DNA of 64,000 bases from contig WHUX01000155.1 in the NCBI GenBank assembly GCA_015179025.1, forward strand, positions 62,001-126,000, written 5' to 3'. Below the pieces are notes generated by a model, which made no database searches, was not told where the DNA came from, and saw only the letters and a program-made list of their open reading frames with translations. Below, in pieces: positions 47,883 through 59,601 of the stretch. The position numbers and the translations under genes are program-made. Origin of the DNA: Terfezia claveryi (Eukaryota > Ascomycota > Pezizomycetes > Pezizales > Pezizaceae). Position 1 is the first letter of the stretch, and each line of letters opens with the position of its first letter.

Positions 47883-50800
47883 ATGCCTCCTCCACCGCAC
47901 GCAAAGCCGGAGAATGTCCTCAAGGTTAGTTGTTCATTCCTACTGCCGCTTCACATATGGTTCGGTTGTTCTGACGATATCTGGGGGAGTATAGCGAGCA
48001 CAAGAACTCGTCGCAGTAGGCAAGGACCAGGCCGCTCTCGAACTCCTTCACGAACATGTGGCGTCTAAACGATCCCGCAATGCTCCTATTGCCTCGCTGG
48101 AGCCAGTGATGATCCTTTTTGTGGAACTTTGTGTCAGTCTCAGGAAAGGAAAGCCGGCAAAAGATGGATTATATCAATACAAGAACATTGCACAGAACAC
48201 TAGTGTTCAGACGATTGAGGTGCGATGCCTTCATTGAAGCGTACATACGGGTTTTGGACTGACGTGAGTTTTTGTGTGGAATAGGTCGTCCTCAAGAAGT
48301 TTATTGAACTTGCCGAGCAAAAGGTCACCGAGGCCCAAGAGAAGGCAGAGCAAATTACTCTCGAGACCATTGACGACTTGGAGGCTTCTGAGACACCCGA
48401 GTCTATCCTTTTGTCTACTGTATCCGGAGAACAGTCTAAGGATAGAACTGACCGTGTAGTTGTCACACCATGGCTCAAGTTCCTCTGGGAGACATACAGG
48501 ACCGTCTTGGATATTCTACGGAATAATGCTCGATTGGAAGTTATGTACCAGAGCACCGCTCTACAAGCATTTCAATTCTGTTTGAAGTATGCCAGAAAGA
48601 CGGAGTTCAGACGTTTGTGCGAGCTTCTCAGGACGCACGTGCAAAATGCTACAAAGTACTCTACTCAGATGCATGCAATTAATCTGAACGACCCTGATAC
48701 TCTCCAGCGTCATCTTGATACTAGGTTCCAGCAATTGAATGTTGCGGTTGAACTTGAGCTCTGGCAGGAGGCCTTCCGATCTGTCGAGGATATCCACACC
48801 TTGCTGAACCTTAGCAAGCGGCCACCGAAAGCAATCATGATGGCTAATTATTACGAGAAGCTCACTAGGATTTTCTTAGTCTCGGAGAATTATTTGTTCC
48901 ATGCTGCTGCTTGGAACAGGTATTACAATTTGCTTCGCCAAAGTGCTGCCGCAGTCGCGGCGGGTGTTTCCCCCAAAAGAGATGCCCCTGCAACAAGTGA
49001 AGCTGATGTGACCAGAGCTGCATCTTTTGTCTTGCTGAGTGCTCTTGCTATTCCTGTCATTAGTACTACCAGATCTCGCGGAGCACTTCTTGACGTTGAC
49101 GAAACCAAGAAGAACAAGAATACGAGGTTGACAAACCTTCTTGGAATGGCAAAAGCACCAACCCGTGCTGGACTGTTCAAAGATGCTCTGAACAAAGGAC
49201 TCCTCAAGCGTGCAAGGCCAGAAATCAGAGAGCTATACGCTATCCTCGAGGTCGACTTCCATCCTCTCAGCATCTGCAAGAAGATTTCTCCCATTCTTAC
49301 TCAAATAGCAGAAGACCCGGAAATGGAGAGATATATCCAGCCTTTACATCAGGTTATCTTAACTCGATTATTCCAACAGCTCTCCCAAGTCTATGAGACT
49401 GTACAACTTGATTTTGTCATCAACCTTGCTTCTTTCCCCGCTCCATTCGAAGTATCACCATCGACAATTGAGAAATTCATCATGAACGGTTGCAAGAAGG
49501 GAGATCTTCCGATTCGCATTGATCATGCCGCCGGTGTCCTCACGTTCGAATCTGACGTTTTCTCTTCCACTAAGTCCCTTCACCCTGGATTCGGAGCTGG
49601 TTCTGCTGAGAAGGAGGCCTCTGTCCAGAAGCTGCAAAGCACACCATCCGAGATTGTCCGCACACAACTTTCCAGGCTCGCGAAAGCTCTCTACCTTACC
49701 TGTTCTCACGTCGATATATCATTCAATGCAGAGCGAGAAAGTGCTAAGGCGGCGGCACTTGCTAGAGCTGCAGCAGGAGCGGAGAAGGAACACCAAGACA
49801 CATTAGCTAGGAGAACGGTTATCGAGAAGAAGAAAGAAGCTGCTGAAAATGCTCTTCTCAAGAAAGAGAAGGAGGAGGCGCACATCAGGCTTCTTCGACA
49901 ACAAGAACAAACTGAGAGTGAGAACCGCCGACTTAAGGAACAGGCAGCGCAACGCGAAGCTGCTAGGATCAGGGCAGAGCAAGAAAGGATCCGAGAAGCC
50001 GAGTTGCTTAAACAGTTGGAGGAGCTTAAGAGTACAGGTAAACTGGATGTGGATGTTACTGATCTTCAGGACATGGACAGTAACCGCCTCCGTGAAATGA
50101 AGTTACAGCAGCTTGATAAGGAGAAGCGGGAAATAGCTGAGAAGCTCAGAATTGTTGGAAAGAGAATTGATCATTTGGAGAGGGCTTTTAGAAGGGAGGA
50201 GGTCAAGGTTCTGCACAAAGACTACGATGCGCAGAAACAGAGTGACTTGGATGCCTACAACGAGAGAACACAGGCACTCCACGAAGCCGCCGAGAGGAAA
50301 CATAAAGAGGATGTGGCTCTCAAGCAGAGACTCTCGCGGCTTGTGGGCAGTTATGAGAGATTCCGTGACGACGTTAGAGAGCGCCGCCACGAAGAATTCG
50401 AGGCTGGGAGGAAGGCTGCCGAGAAACAACTGCAACAAGAAATGGAGAAACGCAGGAAGGAAGTTCGGGAAGAGAGAGAGCGAAAACGAAAGGAAGCAGA
50501 GGAATCGGAGAGAAAGCAGAGGGAGGAGGTGGAGAGGGCCCGAAAGCTGGAGGAGGAGAAGGCTCGTAAGGAACAGGAGGACCGAGCGAGGATGCTCAAG
50601 GAGAAAGAGGAGCGAGAGGAGCAAAGAAGGTACTTATATCATTCTTGATGTTTGTGATAATAAGCTGATATGTTTTGAAGAAAACTGGACGAGACTGCTG
50701 CCAAACAACGCCAACGCGAACAGGAAGCAGAAGAGCGCCGCAAAGAGCAAAAGTTGGCCACCGCTCGCACCACTGTTGCAGCTCCTGTTGCAGCTCCTGT

Positions 50801-51278
50801 TGTAGCTCCTGTTGATGCTAGCGCCGAAGCCGGAGCTGCTTCAGTTCCACGCTGGCGACCTGCTGCTGGTATCAGTTGGCGTGAGAGGGTAGCTCTCAAG
50901 GCTCAAGGAGCTGCCAATGGCGACTCTGAACCATCTCCACCACCAGCCACTCCTTCAGAGCGACCAAGGCTTAATCTTGCAAGGCCGAGTACCGATCGTG
51001 AGCGTGACCGTGAGAGGGTTCCAGAGACGATGCCAGAGAGAGCTCCAGAAAGGGAGTTACCTGCCCGAATAAGCACTCCTGGGGATTCTGAGGGACCAAA
51101 GCTATCGAAGTATATCCCACCTAGCCTAAGGCGCAGGCAGGAGGAGGAGGGCTCCCCGTCTACTACTCCACCACCTCCACCAGCGGCAGACGGTGAGAAC
51201 GTTGGTAAATACAGGCCTGGTGCGTTTAAAGGGCGCAGTGGAGGGGGTGCTGGTATGGGACAGGCTAGAAGGGAATAG
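47883..51278 (+). CDS. TIF32: Translation initiation factor eIF3 subunit a
   Basis: Four exons: 47883-47924, 47995-48219, 48285-50629, 50681-51278; 1069 residues, typical of fungal eIF3a. It is the large scaffold subunit of eIF3 that bridges the 40S subunit, mRNA and other factors. The N-terminus [20 protein letters not shown] and the block [17 protein letters not shown] are family hallmarks. A PCI domain lies at about residues 320-500 ([16 protein letters not shown] ... [15 protein letters not shown]). From about residue 545 to 830 a long charged helix follows (Glu/Arg/Lys-rich coiled coil). The tail has a [13 protein letters not shown] repeat, then [16 protein letters not shown] and the Arg-rich [12 protein letters not shown]. 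Intron sizes are 70, 65 and 51 bp. Start chosen by the conserved [14 protein letters not shown]. Confidence 0.98.
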
Positions 51279-51954
51279 CTGGGGCGGGATTGAATGTTTG
51301 CGTCCATGGCATGAGTCTCCTTGTGTCCTCTTCACCTTGTTTTTGTTTGTACTTCTTCCGGTTGTTTCCATTCTCTCTTAACATCTAGGGTGGGTGTCAT
51401 CTTTAAAGACCTGGGAAACGCTGCGATGAGGGGAAAGTAAAAAATGTGATTGAGGCGATGATAATTGGGCAATGTGGTTTGGTTATATAGGATATTTTCT
51501 TTTCTTCACGTTTCTATTTTTTACAAGTTGTCCCTGTGGGTGACTGATGGCCCTCTGTCCGCTCATTATCTTTTGCTCTTTCTCGAACTACCTCCATTCT
51601 TACATTTGACCCAACTTCTCGAATTCTAGTGAGCCCTGTATAGTCAGTCATCTTGCTAGGGATATTATGCCTTGATTCAATCTGTATGTACTACATCTTT
51701 ATTACATTTATCGATCACTCCCACAATTGCCACAAACCGTTGCTTAAGTCACTGCCAGTAAGGAAAAACCGAACGAAATACACACCTGATTGGCACTATC
51801 TTTTGGTGTGGAGGTCTTGCCATCCCTTGTGTCGGGGAGGTACTAAGGTGTAACTTCGGGCCTGTATAGAACTTGTGAAACAACGTAGATCTCTCAACTC
51901 TCCAAACATATTTACTATTTACCCCTCCCTTCCCCCAAAAGAGAGGAAAAAAGA
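51279..51954. other. TIF32 3' flank and promoter of Rdx-type gene
   Basis: 676 bp, T-rich on the left. No gene or named site recognised. Confidence 0.5.
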
Positions 51955-52692
51955 ATGGCAGACATCGACGACAGCTCACACTCCACAGCTATGGCTCCAG
52001 CTCCTGGGGTTAGGTACCCGCATATTACGATCCAGTACTGTACGCAGTGTAAATGGATGTTGAGTACGAGACCTTCTCTACGCTCTACTATCCGCACAAA
52101 TATCCCTATCAACTACTGTAGATATAACTACAGAAGCTAACCTCAACTCTTTCTTTCTTCTAGGAGCCGCATACGTAGGTTCCCCCTCCCATTTATACTT
52201 TACCTTTTACTGTATTCTATACTTATCACCTCCTCCCCTCCATAGTTCGCGCAAGAACTCCTCTCCACATTCTCCTCCACCCCTCTTCCCACCACCACCA
52301 CCATCTCCTCCTCCCGCGACTTAGCCCAACAATTCACCCTCCCCACAATCTCCCTTGTTCCTTCCACGGGAGGCATATTCACCATAACCCTCTACTACAT
52401 CCCCTCTCCCATCGGCCACGACTACGATGCCCCGCATATCGTGGAGCAAAAAGTGCTCTGGGATAGGAAGACCGAAGGGGGCTTTCCCGAGACGAAGGAG
52501 CTGAAGAGGAGGGTGAGGGATGTGGTTGATCCGGGGAGGGGGCTGGGGCATGTAGATAGGGATTATGGAAAGAGGGAGGGGCCGCGGGAGGATGAGGGGA
52601 AGAAGGGTGGTGAAGAGAAGGGCGAGGAGGGAGAGAAGAAGAAGGAGGAGGATGTAATGGGGAGGGAGGAAATGTGTATTGATTGTCTTTGA
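51955..52692 (+). CDS. SelW/SelT/SelH-type (Rdx) thioredoxin-like protein
   Basis: Three exons: 51955-52063, 52164-52174, 52246-52692; 188 residues. The middle exon is only 11 nt and supplies the end of an Arg codon plus AAY, joining CKWML to RAAYFAQELLSTFSS. The fold is thioredoxin-like; the motif YCTQCKW places the redox CxxC at Cys29-Cys32, with cysteine where animal members may have selenocysteine. Family members bind glutathione or act in redox control. The second conserved block is LVPSTGGIFTITL and VLWDRKTEGGFPETKELKRR, the usual fungal core. A charged Glu/Lys-rich tail (about 45 residues) ends CIDCL. Two cysteines at the very end could be a second redox pair; that is inference. Confidence 0.9.
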
Positions 52693-53021
52693 GTGTCTCC
52701 CCCCCAACTACTTATACATGCAATAGGATAATGATGATATGCTAGTTGTGGAATAAGACATATCATTTATTTTCAATTCCGCCAGAAATGTGGTTAAGGA
52801 TATCGTCAGTTTAGAAAATAAAAAGGTGACTTAGAAGCTAAGCAAGTATTCCTCACACACATGCCTAACCAAAGAAAATGAAAATAAAAAAAATGCTATA
52901 AAAAAATGCCTTCTCATATTATGCACAAGAAACAGGGAAAAAGAATTACCCCACGCAAACATTTTCGCGCCAAACCCCGACACCCACTCTCCAAACCACC
53001 CTCTCCTAGTTTACACAACCT
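52693..53021. other. Convergent spacer
   Basis: 329 bp between the 3' ends of the Rdx-type and NCBP3-like genes; A-rich near 52800-52900. No gene seen. Confidence 0.5.
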
Positions 53022-54751
53022 CTACCCAAACAAATCCGCCGCCTTATTCCTTCTCCCCTTCCTCCTCCCTCCTCCCCCAGAAGCACTCTTCTCCGGTGCC
53101 TCAATCCTATCAAACAAATCCCCCCCTACCGCTCCCAACCCCACGCTCCTCCCCATCACCATCTTCTCCGCGAATAAATCATCTTCTGCCTTCGTACTCC
53201 CCCTCCCTTTATTCACAACAGGGGTGCCTTCCGAGCCAACTCCACTATCGCTATGGTACCCCAATACCCCACTCGCTAAGTTGCCAGGGAGAGTGATTCT
53301 CGATGCTAGACCCCCGCGCTTCGGCGGTGCTGGTGCTGCGCTTCCTAGTTTCTCCGGGAATAACTCCTTCCCGCCGCCCACCCTCACTGTTGAGGGTGGT
53401 GGTGAGGTAGATGCTAATCCCAGGATACTAATTCCCTTCTGAGAAGCCTTTTCCGGGAAAAGTTCAATCCCTTTGACTGCTCTCGTAGGTATCCTTCCAA
53501 CTATATCTAACCCATCAGCAACCCTCGATACTGTCTCCACAGGCGGATTGTAGAATCTATCCTCTCCATAATGCCCCATTAGCCCTTTCGGCTCGAACTT
53601 CGCCGTCTCTGGGAACAACTCAATGTTCTTGTCTCGTTCTCTCCGCGGTAGGGGGGAGCGGGACCGGGAACGTGTTCGCCATCGTCGCCGGGGCTGGGGG
53701 GAGCGCTGCCGAGAGTGGTATCTTAGCCTTGAGCCACTGTTGGATCTGGATCGGGAGCGGCTTCTAGTTCGCCGGGGCCGCGGGCGGGAGGTGGATATAG
53801 GCTCGTCGTCGTACATATTGTCATCGTACATAGCTGCGTCTCCACTCCCGGCTATTCGCCGCTCATGTTCGCGGTGGTCGAACCGGCGGCGTTGGTAGTC
53901 CCCGTCGCCGTTGGGGGGGGTTTCAATGTTGTCTCGCCTTTGTTCTCGGCGGCCTCGTCTTCTGTAGAAATAATGGAATTAACAACTCATTCTTCACTAA
54001 CTAACGATTCGACTATGGGTTAAATATGGATTGGGTTGAAACGAACCGCTTCTCAAACTCCTCCCCACGGTCATACTCTGGATTAAAGAGATAAAACCGA
54101 CTTCTCTCTCTCGCCCCCTTCTGCTTGACATCATCCACCCTTGCTATCCGTACCTCGAGCCTGGCGTTCGGATGGGCATCACATATCCTCGCAATGCGAA
54201 TAAGTAGTAGATCTGCTTGCTGCGCGGGCGTAGGCTGCGTTACGCCCCCCAACATTGGCGGATTCGGTTCCGTCAGGAGGTTGAGTGCATTTTGGGCATG
54301 TGCGGCGGTGGGGAAGATTAGATTGCCTAAGCCATAAGTCGGAGTTGGGAGGAACATGGCTGTTAGCAGGTATTCCATCTAGACTTTGTCTCTCAGTTCA
54401 CGATATTCCCGTTCGGGTCCCTTCTTCTGGCACTCTCAAGCACCCCCCCAACTTCCACACCCAAACTGGCCTCTCTCTCCACTCTCCACTCGGCACTGAC
54501 GGCGGTGACTTGCTTACAACTCGAATCATCAATCCACTGAACTCTAACCAGCTCTCCCTCTTCCCCAACCCACTTCCTCGCCCACGCCTCAATATCCCCC
54601 GTAGCCATCGTATCCACCCCCTTCAAATGCACCTTCTCCGCCACGACCTGCACCGTATCAGTATCCATCCCCATCTCCATATCCCCGCCCGCATCAAACC
54701 CGATCGTCACCCCATCCACAACTAACCCGGGGTAGTTGACATTCTGCTGAG

Positions 54752-54785
<34 letters not shown>

Positions 54786-54923
54786 CTCGTACGCTAGTGC
54801 TTCATCTTCGTCCATCATATCCGTGTCGAACGTAATCTGGACATCTTCCGCGAGGGACTGGGGAAGTGGAGCGAGGCCACCATACCCGCTTTTGGTGTTA
54901 CTAGCGAACATATTCGCTGTCAT
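53022..54923 (-). CDS. NCBP3-like (nuclear cap-binding subunit 3) RNA-binding protein
   Basis: Three exons: 54923-54518, 54326-54047, 53961-53022; 541 residues. The first two exons form an RRM-like domain: KVHLKGVDTMATGDIEAWAR, VRVQWIDDSS across the junction to CNLIFPTAAHAQNALNLLT, the WIDDxS-N-V/I-F pattern I associate with NCBP3/C17orf85. Animal NCBP3 binds the cap with NCBP1 and helps mRNA export; function in fungi is not settled. A poly-Gln run of about 11 lies near residue 47. The C-terminal half is RS-like (RSRSRSRSNSGSR) followed by repeated short motifs IELFPE, IELFPE, KELFPE, DDLFAE, GDLFD and a terminal ADLFG. The first intron (54517-54327) is 191 bp, the longest in the window; the join is supported by phase and by the restored motif. 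Confidence 0.8.
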
Positions 54924-55430
54924 CGGTACTGGGTATAGGTGTATAGGTTCTGCTTGCTTGCTTTGTTTGCTTGCTTCAGGCTTGGACCTGAGAGGGAATT
55001 GGGATATGTAATCTGGCCGGGCTCACGCTTTATAGGTGATTTGATATTGCCCCCCGGTCGATATAAAGGGTTTTTTTTTGTATTGAGCGCGGTCTGCGGA
55101 GGGAAGGCCGGCTTGCGTGGTGGGAACTGGTAACTTACCTGTTTCGAAGTACTGTACGTCACGTGCGATAAGATAATTTCTACTTAACAAAAACAAACGT
55201 CAGAGCCATTGAACAAACAGCGGCAATCAATGCTAATGAAACGCGTTCATTCGAGACGCAGAAGGCCAATTACATTACACCATTAAAAGAAAATAAGGTT
55301 TGTTTGGGTTCCTGTCCATCTGCACTACAGGTCTACCTCCTTCTCGAATATCGCTTATTCTCCATATCTACACTGTTTGCATGGCTCAATACCCTACTCA
55401 ACATTGCTGCCACCACATACGAAGGTGACA
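54924..55430. other. NCBP3-like promoter / upstream gene 3' flank
   Basis: 507 bp. One ACGCGT (MCB-type) at 55241-55246, a T run near 55072, short TTGCTTG repeats near 54950-54975. No gene seen. Confidence 0.45.
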
Positions 55431-57467
55431 TCAATCCTGCTGTACGACTCGTGACATCCGTTGTACCGGACTCTGGTAAGCTGAACCCAGTCGCCGAGGA
55501 TCCGCCGGTGGCTTCGGCCCTACTTCTGACCTTACAGTAGGTGCCTCCTGATCTATAGTTACAAACGAGGCGTCTGAGAAATTCTCTTGCTTGGTAAACG
55601 TTGAAAAACGAGGGTCGAACTGCTGTTGTCCAATTTGCTCCACAAAGAAGGGGTGTGGCAGCGGCCTGATGAGTTCAGTCTTCCGCCTAGATAAAGGATG
55701 GTCATTTCCAGCAGTATCATCTGGACCCATGATATAGCTCCTATATGGTGCCCTTGGTGGGGGCAAAGGAGAGTAGATGAGAGATGTAGTCTCCGCGACC
55801 GATGGGGAGTCTTCTGGTGCAGTTGCTGTGCTCCATGAAGAGGGGGATAGGGAAAAACAATCAATAGTGTCGATAGCAGAATGCGCGTCGCCGCGTTTCT
55901 GGCCCATACTCTTCCGCAAGGCTAGATGATTGTGATTCATCCACCCAGTGTCATCACAAATTCTCATTCGGGGAGCACCCTTGTGTGGCAAAGTTTGGTA
56001 TGCTCTCGTGCTAGGCAGTCTAGAGGAAGGTGGCATGGCATGAGTCTGGAACCCCTCCCGAGCTCCAGAACTCTTGTCCTTTGTGCCGGCTCGCTCCACA
56101 GGTGGCTCCAGCACTATTGATGGAGTTACCAAGTCCTTAGGAGGGGGGGCTTGTGAACCTGTCTCGCCCCGTTTGCGCCTGGACTCTATCCGGCGGTTCT
56201 GCCAACCTTTCCTTTCTGAGGACTGCCTGTGAAAAATAGACCGTTCTGGCGGTATGGAGATGGAGTCTGAGGTGGAAGGCGCTTGTGGGCTTCGAGTGAA
56301 CTGTTGAGGTTCAATAAACCGCTGGGCTGGAGGTGCAAGAAAAGGGACCTTCGGCGGAGGGGGTGTCGGGTCCTCATAACAACCAAAGGTGTTAAGCCCT
56401 GAACCGGCCGCATTTTCTGACTTTCTTAGTTTAACGATTTTTAGGGGTGGAGGTTCGGTGCTCTTGTTCAGCGTTCGAGGCACTGGTTGCTCCTCTGCAG
56501 TTTCCAGCCCCAGTGGAGACAGTGGAAACAATACTGATTCATATCTCTCTATACCCGATAATGCTAAACCCGTCGACTTTGTATTCCTGAGCTCAGAATT
56601 CCTTGCTGACATCACCACAGAGTCCAGGGGATCGGGTCTATTCTGCTTCTGAAAAACCGCTACTGGTCTATCGATTCTCGATAACGTATCACCTAACCGT
56701 ATGGGGGTTGCAAACGTATGACGGTTCCATTGCTTAATCTTCGATGTTTTGGAATGGGAAGTTTTTGAAGTGGAAGTTACACTCCATGCTCGCTTTGGAT
56801 CTAAGCCCTGTTCCTCGTACCAGGGTCTTGTTGCCGTAGATGCCGTCTGATGAGTAACGTCTTGAACCAATTCCACAGCTGCCTCCGCCGGCTCTTGATG
56901 CTGCTGGCTGGGCTGGTTTTCGGAGTGCGGTTGCTTCGGAGGGTCTATAAGTTGAACGGATGCGACATATCCGGTACTACTTCCTTCTTTGGAGACCAGT
57001 TCACTCCCTCCAGAGCCCCGAGAAACTCCATTCCCAGCAGCATCCCCACCATATTGAAGCTGATCAAAGGCAGGTTCAGCCTGTTTGGCACGTGCTACTT
57101 TCTTTACTTGACCAAATGGACGTGAAGGCCTGGGATCCGCTAATGACTGTGTTGACTTGGAAAACTCTCGGACGAGGTTTTTCACTTTCCCGTTGAGGTT
57201 GAAGGCAGGCTGACGAGTGATAACTGGATGCTTGGGGACTGGGCTTGTGTTTCTGTTGTTGAAGAACTGAATCAAAGCCTTCACGTCCATGGAGGAACGT
57301 GAATCAGCGGGCGTAGGTTGTGGTGGATCCAAGGGTGCAGGCAGTGAAGGGGATAAACAAGGGTCGGATGATCTCGATGGCTCGACAGGAGCGTTGAGAC
57401 CATTGGAAGCCTCTTGCGAATGAATGGAAGCATGAGGCTGGTTTATGGCAGTGTTTTTCATGCCCAT
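55431..57467 (-). CDS. Large disordered protein, function unknown
   Basis: One long open frame of 678 codons; I do not recognise a family. Composition is rich in Pro, Ser, Arg, Gln and Thr with few hydrophobic stretches, as in a disordered protein. The best candidate for a conserved core is near the N-terminus (MDVKALIQFFNNRNTSPVP ... FNLNGKVKNLVREFSKSTQS). Further on are short Pro-rich segments (PPPPKVPFLAPP; PLPPPRAPYRSYIMG) that could bind SH3 or profilin. The frame stays open upstream of the chosen ATG up to an AG at about 57527, reading PGFDRRDHDIYSSARPRVI, so an extra 5' exon is likely and the true start uncertain. No in-phase donor for that exon was found within the next 350 bp. Confidence 0.75.
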   Translation of the reverse strand: MGMKNTAINQPHASIHSQEASNGLNAPVEPSRSSDPCLSPSLPAPLDPPQPTPADSRSSMDVKALIQFFNNRNTSPVPKHPVITRQPAFNLNGKVKNLVREFSKSTQSLADPRPSRPFGQVKKVARAKQAEPAFDQLQYGGDAAGNGVSRGSGGSELVSKEGSSTGYVASVQLIDPPKQPHSENQPSQQHQEPAEAAVELVQDVTHQTASTATRPWYEEQGLDPKRAWSVTSTSKTSHSKTSKIKQWNRHTFATPIRLGDTLSRIDRPVAVFQKQNRPDPLDSVVMSARNSELRNTKSTGLALSGIERYESVLFPLSPLGLETAEEQPVPRTLNKSTEPPPLKIVKLRKSENAAGSGLNTFGCYEDPTPPPPKVPFLAPPAQRFIEPQQFTRSPQAPSTSDSISIPPERSIFHRQSSERKGWQNRRIESRRKRGETGSQAPPPKDLVTPSIVLEPPVERAGTKDKSSGAREGFQTHAMPPSSRLPSTRAYQTLPHKGAPRMRICDDTGWMNHNHLALRKSMGQKRGDAHSAIDTIDCFSLSPSSWSTATAPEDSPSVAETTSLIYSPLPPPRAPYRSYIMGPDDTAGNDHPLSRRKTELIRPLPHPFFVEQIGQQQFDPRFSTFTKQENFSDASFVTIDQEAPTVRSEVGPKPPADPRRLGSAYQSPVQRMSRVVQQD

Positions 57468-58211
57468 GATAACTCGAGGACGGGCCGAGGAGTAGATGTC
57501 ATGATCTCTTCTATCGAAACCAGGAACCTAAACATATACAGTTAAATCAGATGAATAAAGCTTGAGTGCTAGATAGGCCTTTGGGGGGTGATGGTGGTAA
57601 TCTCTACCTATCTGGCAGGGGGATGCACTTCTGGCAGGGGGATGCACTTCTGGCACGAGAGCCTGATGAGCTTCGGGGTCTCCCGGGCAGTACTTGAAGT
57701 CGAAGCAAAGCAAAACATGCAATAGTGCTGAAAGCTAGCCAAAGTAAAGACCGTCGGTCAGTAGATGGAAACAAATCAGAAAGGAGGAAAGAGTGAGCTC
57801 TGAGCTGATAGCAGTATGTACCGCAACAAGTACCCCGTACTTCAGTACTTATATGGATGACCGACCAAAAGACGTAGGTGGAGACACTTGACATTAGCTA
57901 GAATGGGCCGCTCAAATCGGTAATACGGGCAGCCTTAATATCGGGCAGGGTAGTGTAAATAGACATTTAATAAAACAAAAGTAGCTCCTGGATAGTGTTA
58001 ACGGGAATGGTGACGGAAAGCAAGCTGAAATGATATATTATCCGACCTGATACAAAGCACAACTGTGACTCTCCCAGAAATAAACACATGCACAGGTCAT
58101 ATGAATGTGCGGTGAATTTTCTCTTTTTTCTACAGGTTCCCCTATCCCACCCGTCTAAACATACCCATATACCCATGATATAAACAAGTGAAACGTTGCT
58201 CAAGTAAACAT
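57468..58211. other. Spacer upstream of disordered gene / ATP16 3' flank
   Basis: 744 bp. Contains a direct tandem duplication of a 19-bp unit (CTGGCAGGGGGATGCACTT) at about 57609-57646. A possible missing 5' exon of the disordered gene may lie here; no clear gene otherwise. Confidence 0.45.
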
Positions 58212-59062
58212 CTAAGCCTTAACCACGCTCTGGAGAGCTTCCAAAACCTGTTGCACAAAAAAAGGTTAAATTGCATCCTACGACCCCCCTTCCCGAACAC
58301 CTCCAACGTAACATACCTCAATCTCAATCTTGGCTTCAGTAATGTCCTGCTCACTTCCTGAACCATTGGCAATCTTCTGGGCCTCGGCGAGCTGACCCTT
58401 GATAGCCTCTGCACTGAAGCTGTCGAGGGTGTAGGCCTCACCAGCATTGATGCTCAACTGGGAGTCTGGCTGGACGACAGCGAATCCACCGGAGACTAGG
58501 CAGGTACGTCAGCCTCCATGACCCTACCAACACATGCAGCAACCTGAGACGTACTGAAATATTGCTTGCTTCCACCAGACTCTTCGATGATGTCGATAAC
58601 ACCAGGTCGGAGCTGCTCGATGGAGGGGACGTGGTTGGCGAGGATACCCATGTCTCCAGATTCAGCTGGGATGTTAACCTGGACACTGCTCACAGATGAG
58701 GAAGTATTAGTCCCCGCGATCAATCTTGTATCCTCCGATTTTGGAGGTGGGGGCAGGAAAGCGCGCTGGGATGTTGAGTTGTTTATGGCGGGGTATAATG
58801 CGAGGGAGGGGAGGCGGCAGTGCATACACGTCGGCGGTCTTGAAGACAGACTATATTGGCGCCCATTCCCGTCAGCAATTGCCCGCCTACTTCAAATGTA
58901 TCCCAAATCCATCCACCAATTGACCTGTACCTGGTGAGGCAACGTCAAGGAGAGCCTAATCTTATCCGTTGGGCCGGCAGCGTCTGCGTAAGTCCTGACG
59001 GACCTGGCAACTGGGGTACGGGCTCGGAGAGCCAAGCGGGAGGCAATTTGAAGGGCGTTCAT
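58212..59062 (-). CDS. ATP16: Mitochondrial F1F0-ATP synthase delta subunit
   Basis: Five exons: 59062-58931, 58850-58828, 58685-58555, 58495-58317, 58247-58212; 166 residues, normal for fungal Atp16. The subunit sits in the central stalk of F1 and corresponds to bacterial epsilon. The N-terminus (MNALQIASRLALRARTPVAR) is a typical presequence ending near RTYAD. The mature protein shows IRLSLTLPHQ, SVFKTADVVQVNIPAESGDM, GILANHVPSIEQLRPGVI, QYFISGGFAVVQPDSQLSI and a C-terminal helical hairpin ending VLEALQSVVKA. Exon 2 is 23 nt long. All introns are GT-AG. It is followed on the same strand by no gene for about 750 bp and preceded by RPL12. Confidence 0.97.
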
Positions 59063-59601
59063 GGTATGAGTGTGCGCTGGTGGAAGCAATTGACAGCGGG
59101 GTGAGGAAATTTGAAGATGGGATGTCGTCGGTTGCGGAAGTTCGCCAATCGGAAGCAACTGCCAAGCAGGGCGAATTTCATAATCAATCCCCGGTCATGT
59201 GATTCATGTGATTCATGTGATGTCACGATATATATTGAGGTCAACATGATAAGACTAGGTACTTTTATCATCGGAATATTGAAACTACTGCCAGGAGACG
59301 ACGTCAGATCGAGCATAGGACTGGTTTGGTATGGTAAGCTAATATTGATTATTGTGGTATTGAAATTCATATTATCTTGATATGAAGGGGTTGCTTCCTT
59401 CCCCAACAGCGAACTCACTATGCAGAGCAAGAAAAAATGCGCCATTGTCCCAGTATTTTTTTCCCACATGTACCCCAAGCCTGCAACAAATACAGATGCA
59501 TCAAGAAAGTGGCCCATTCATAAGCAATTATTTTATTCACGAAGAAAAGGAAACCAAACCCCAGAGACAAAAAAATGCGGATGAAATTAAAATCGAGAAA
59601 T
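59063..59601. other. ATP16 promoter / RPL12 3' flank
   Basis: 539 bp. Contains a small tandem GTGATTCAT repeat (about 59199-59220) next to TGACGTCA-like text (GATGTCACG). No gene seen. Confidence 0.45.

Noticed and set aside
57528..57722. Minus-strand frame as first exon of the disordered gene
   Set aside because: Joining its only good donor to the 57527 acceptor gives a stop at once; phases do not fit.
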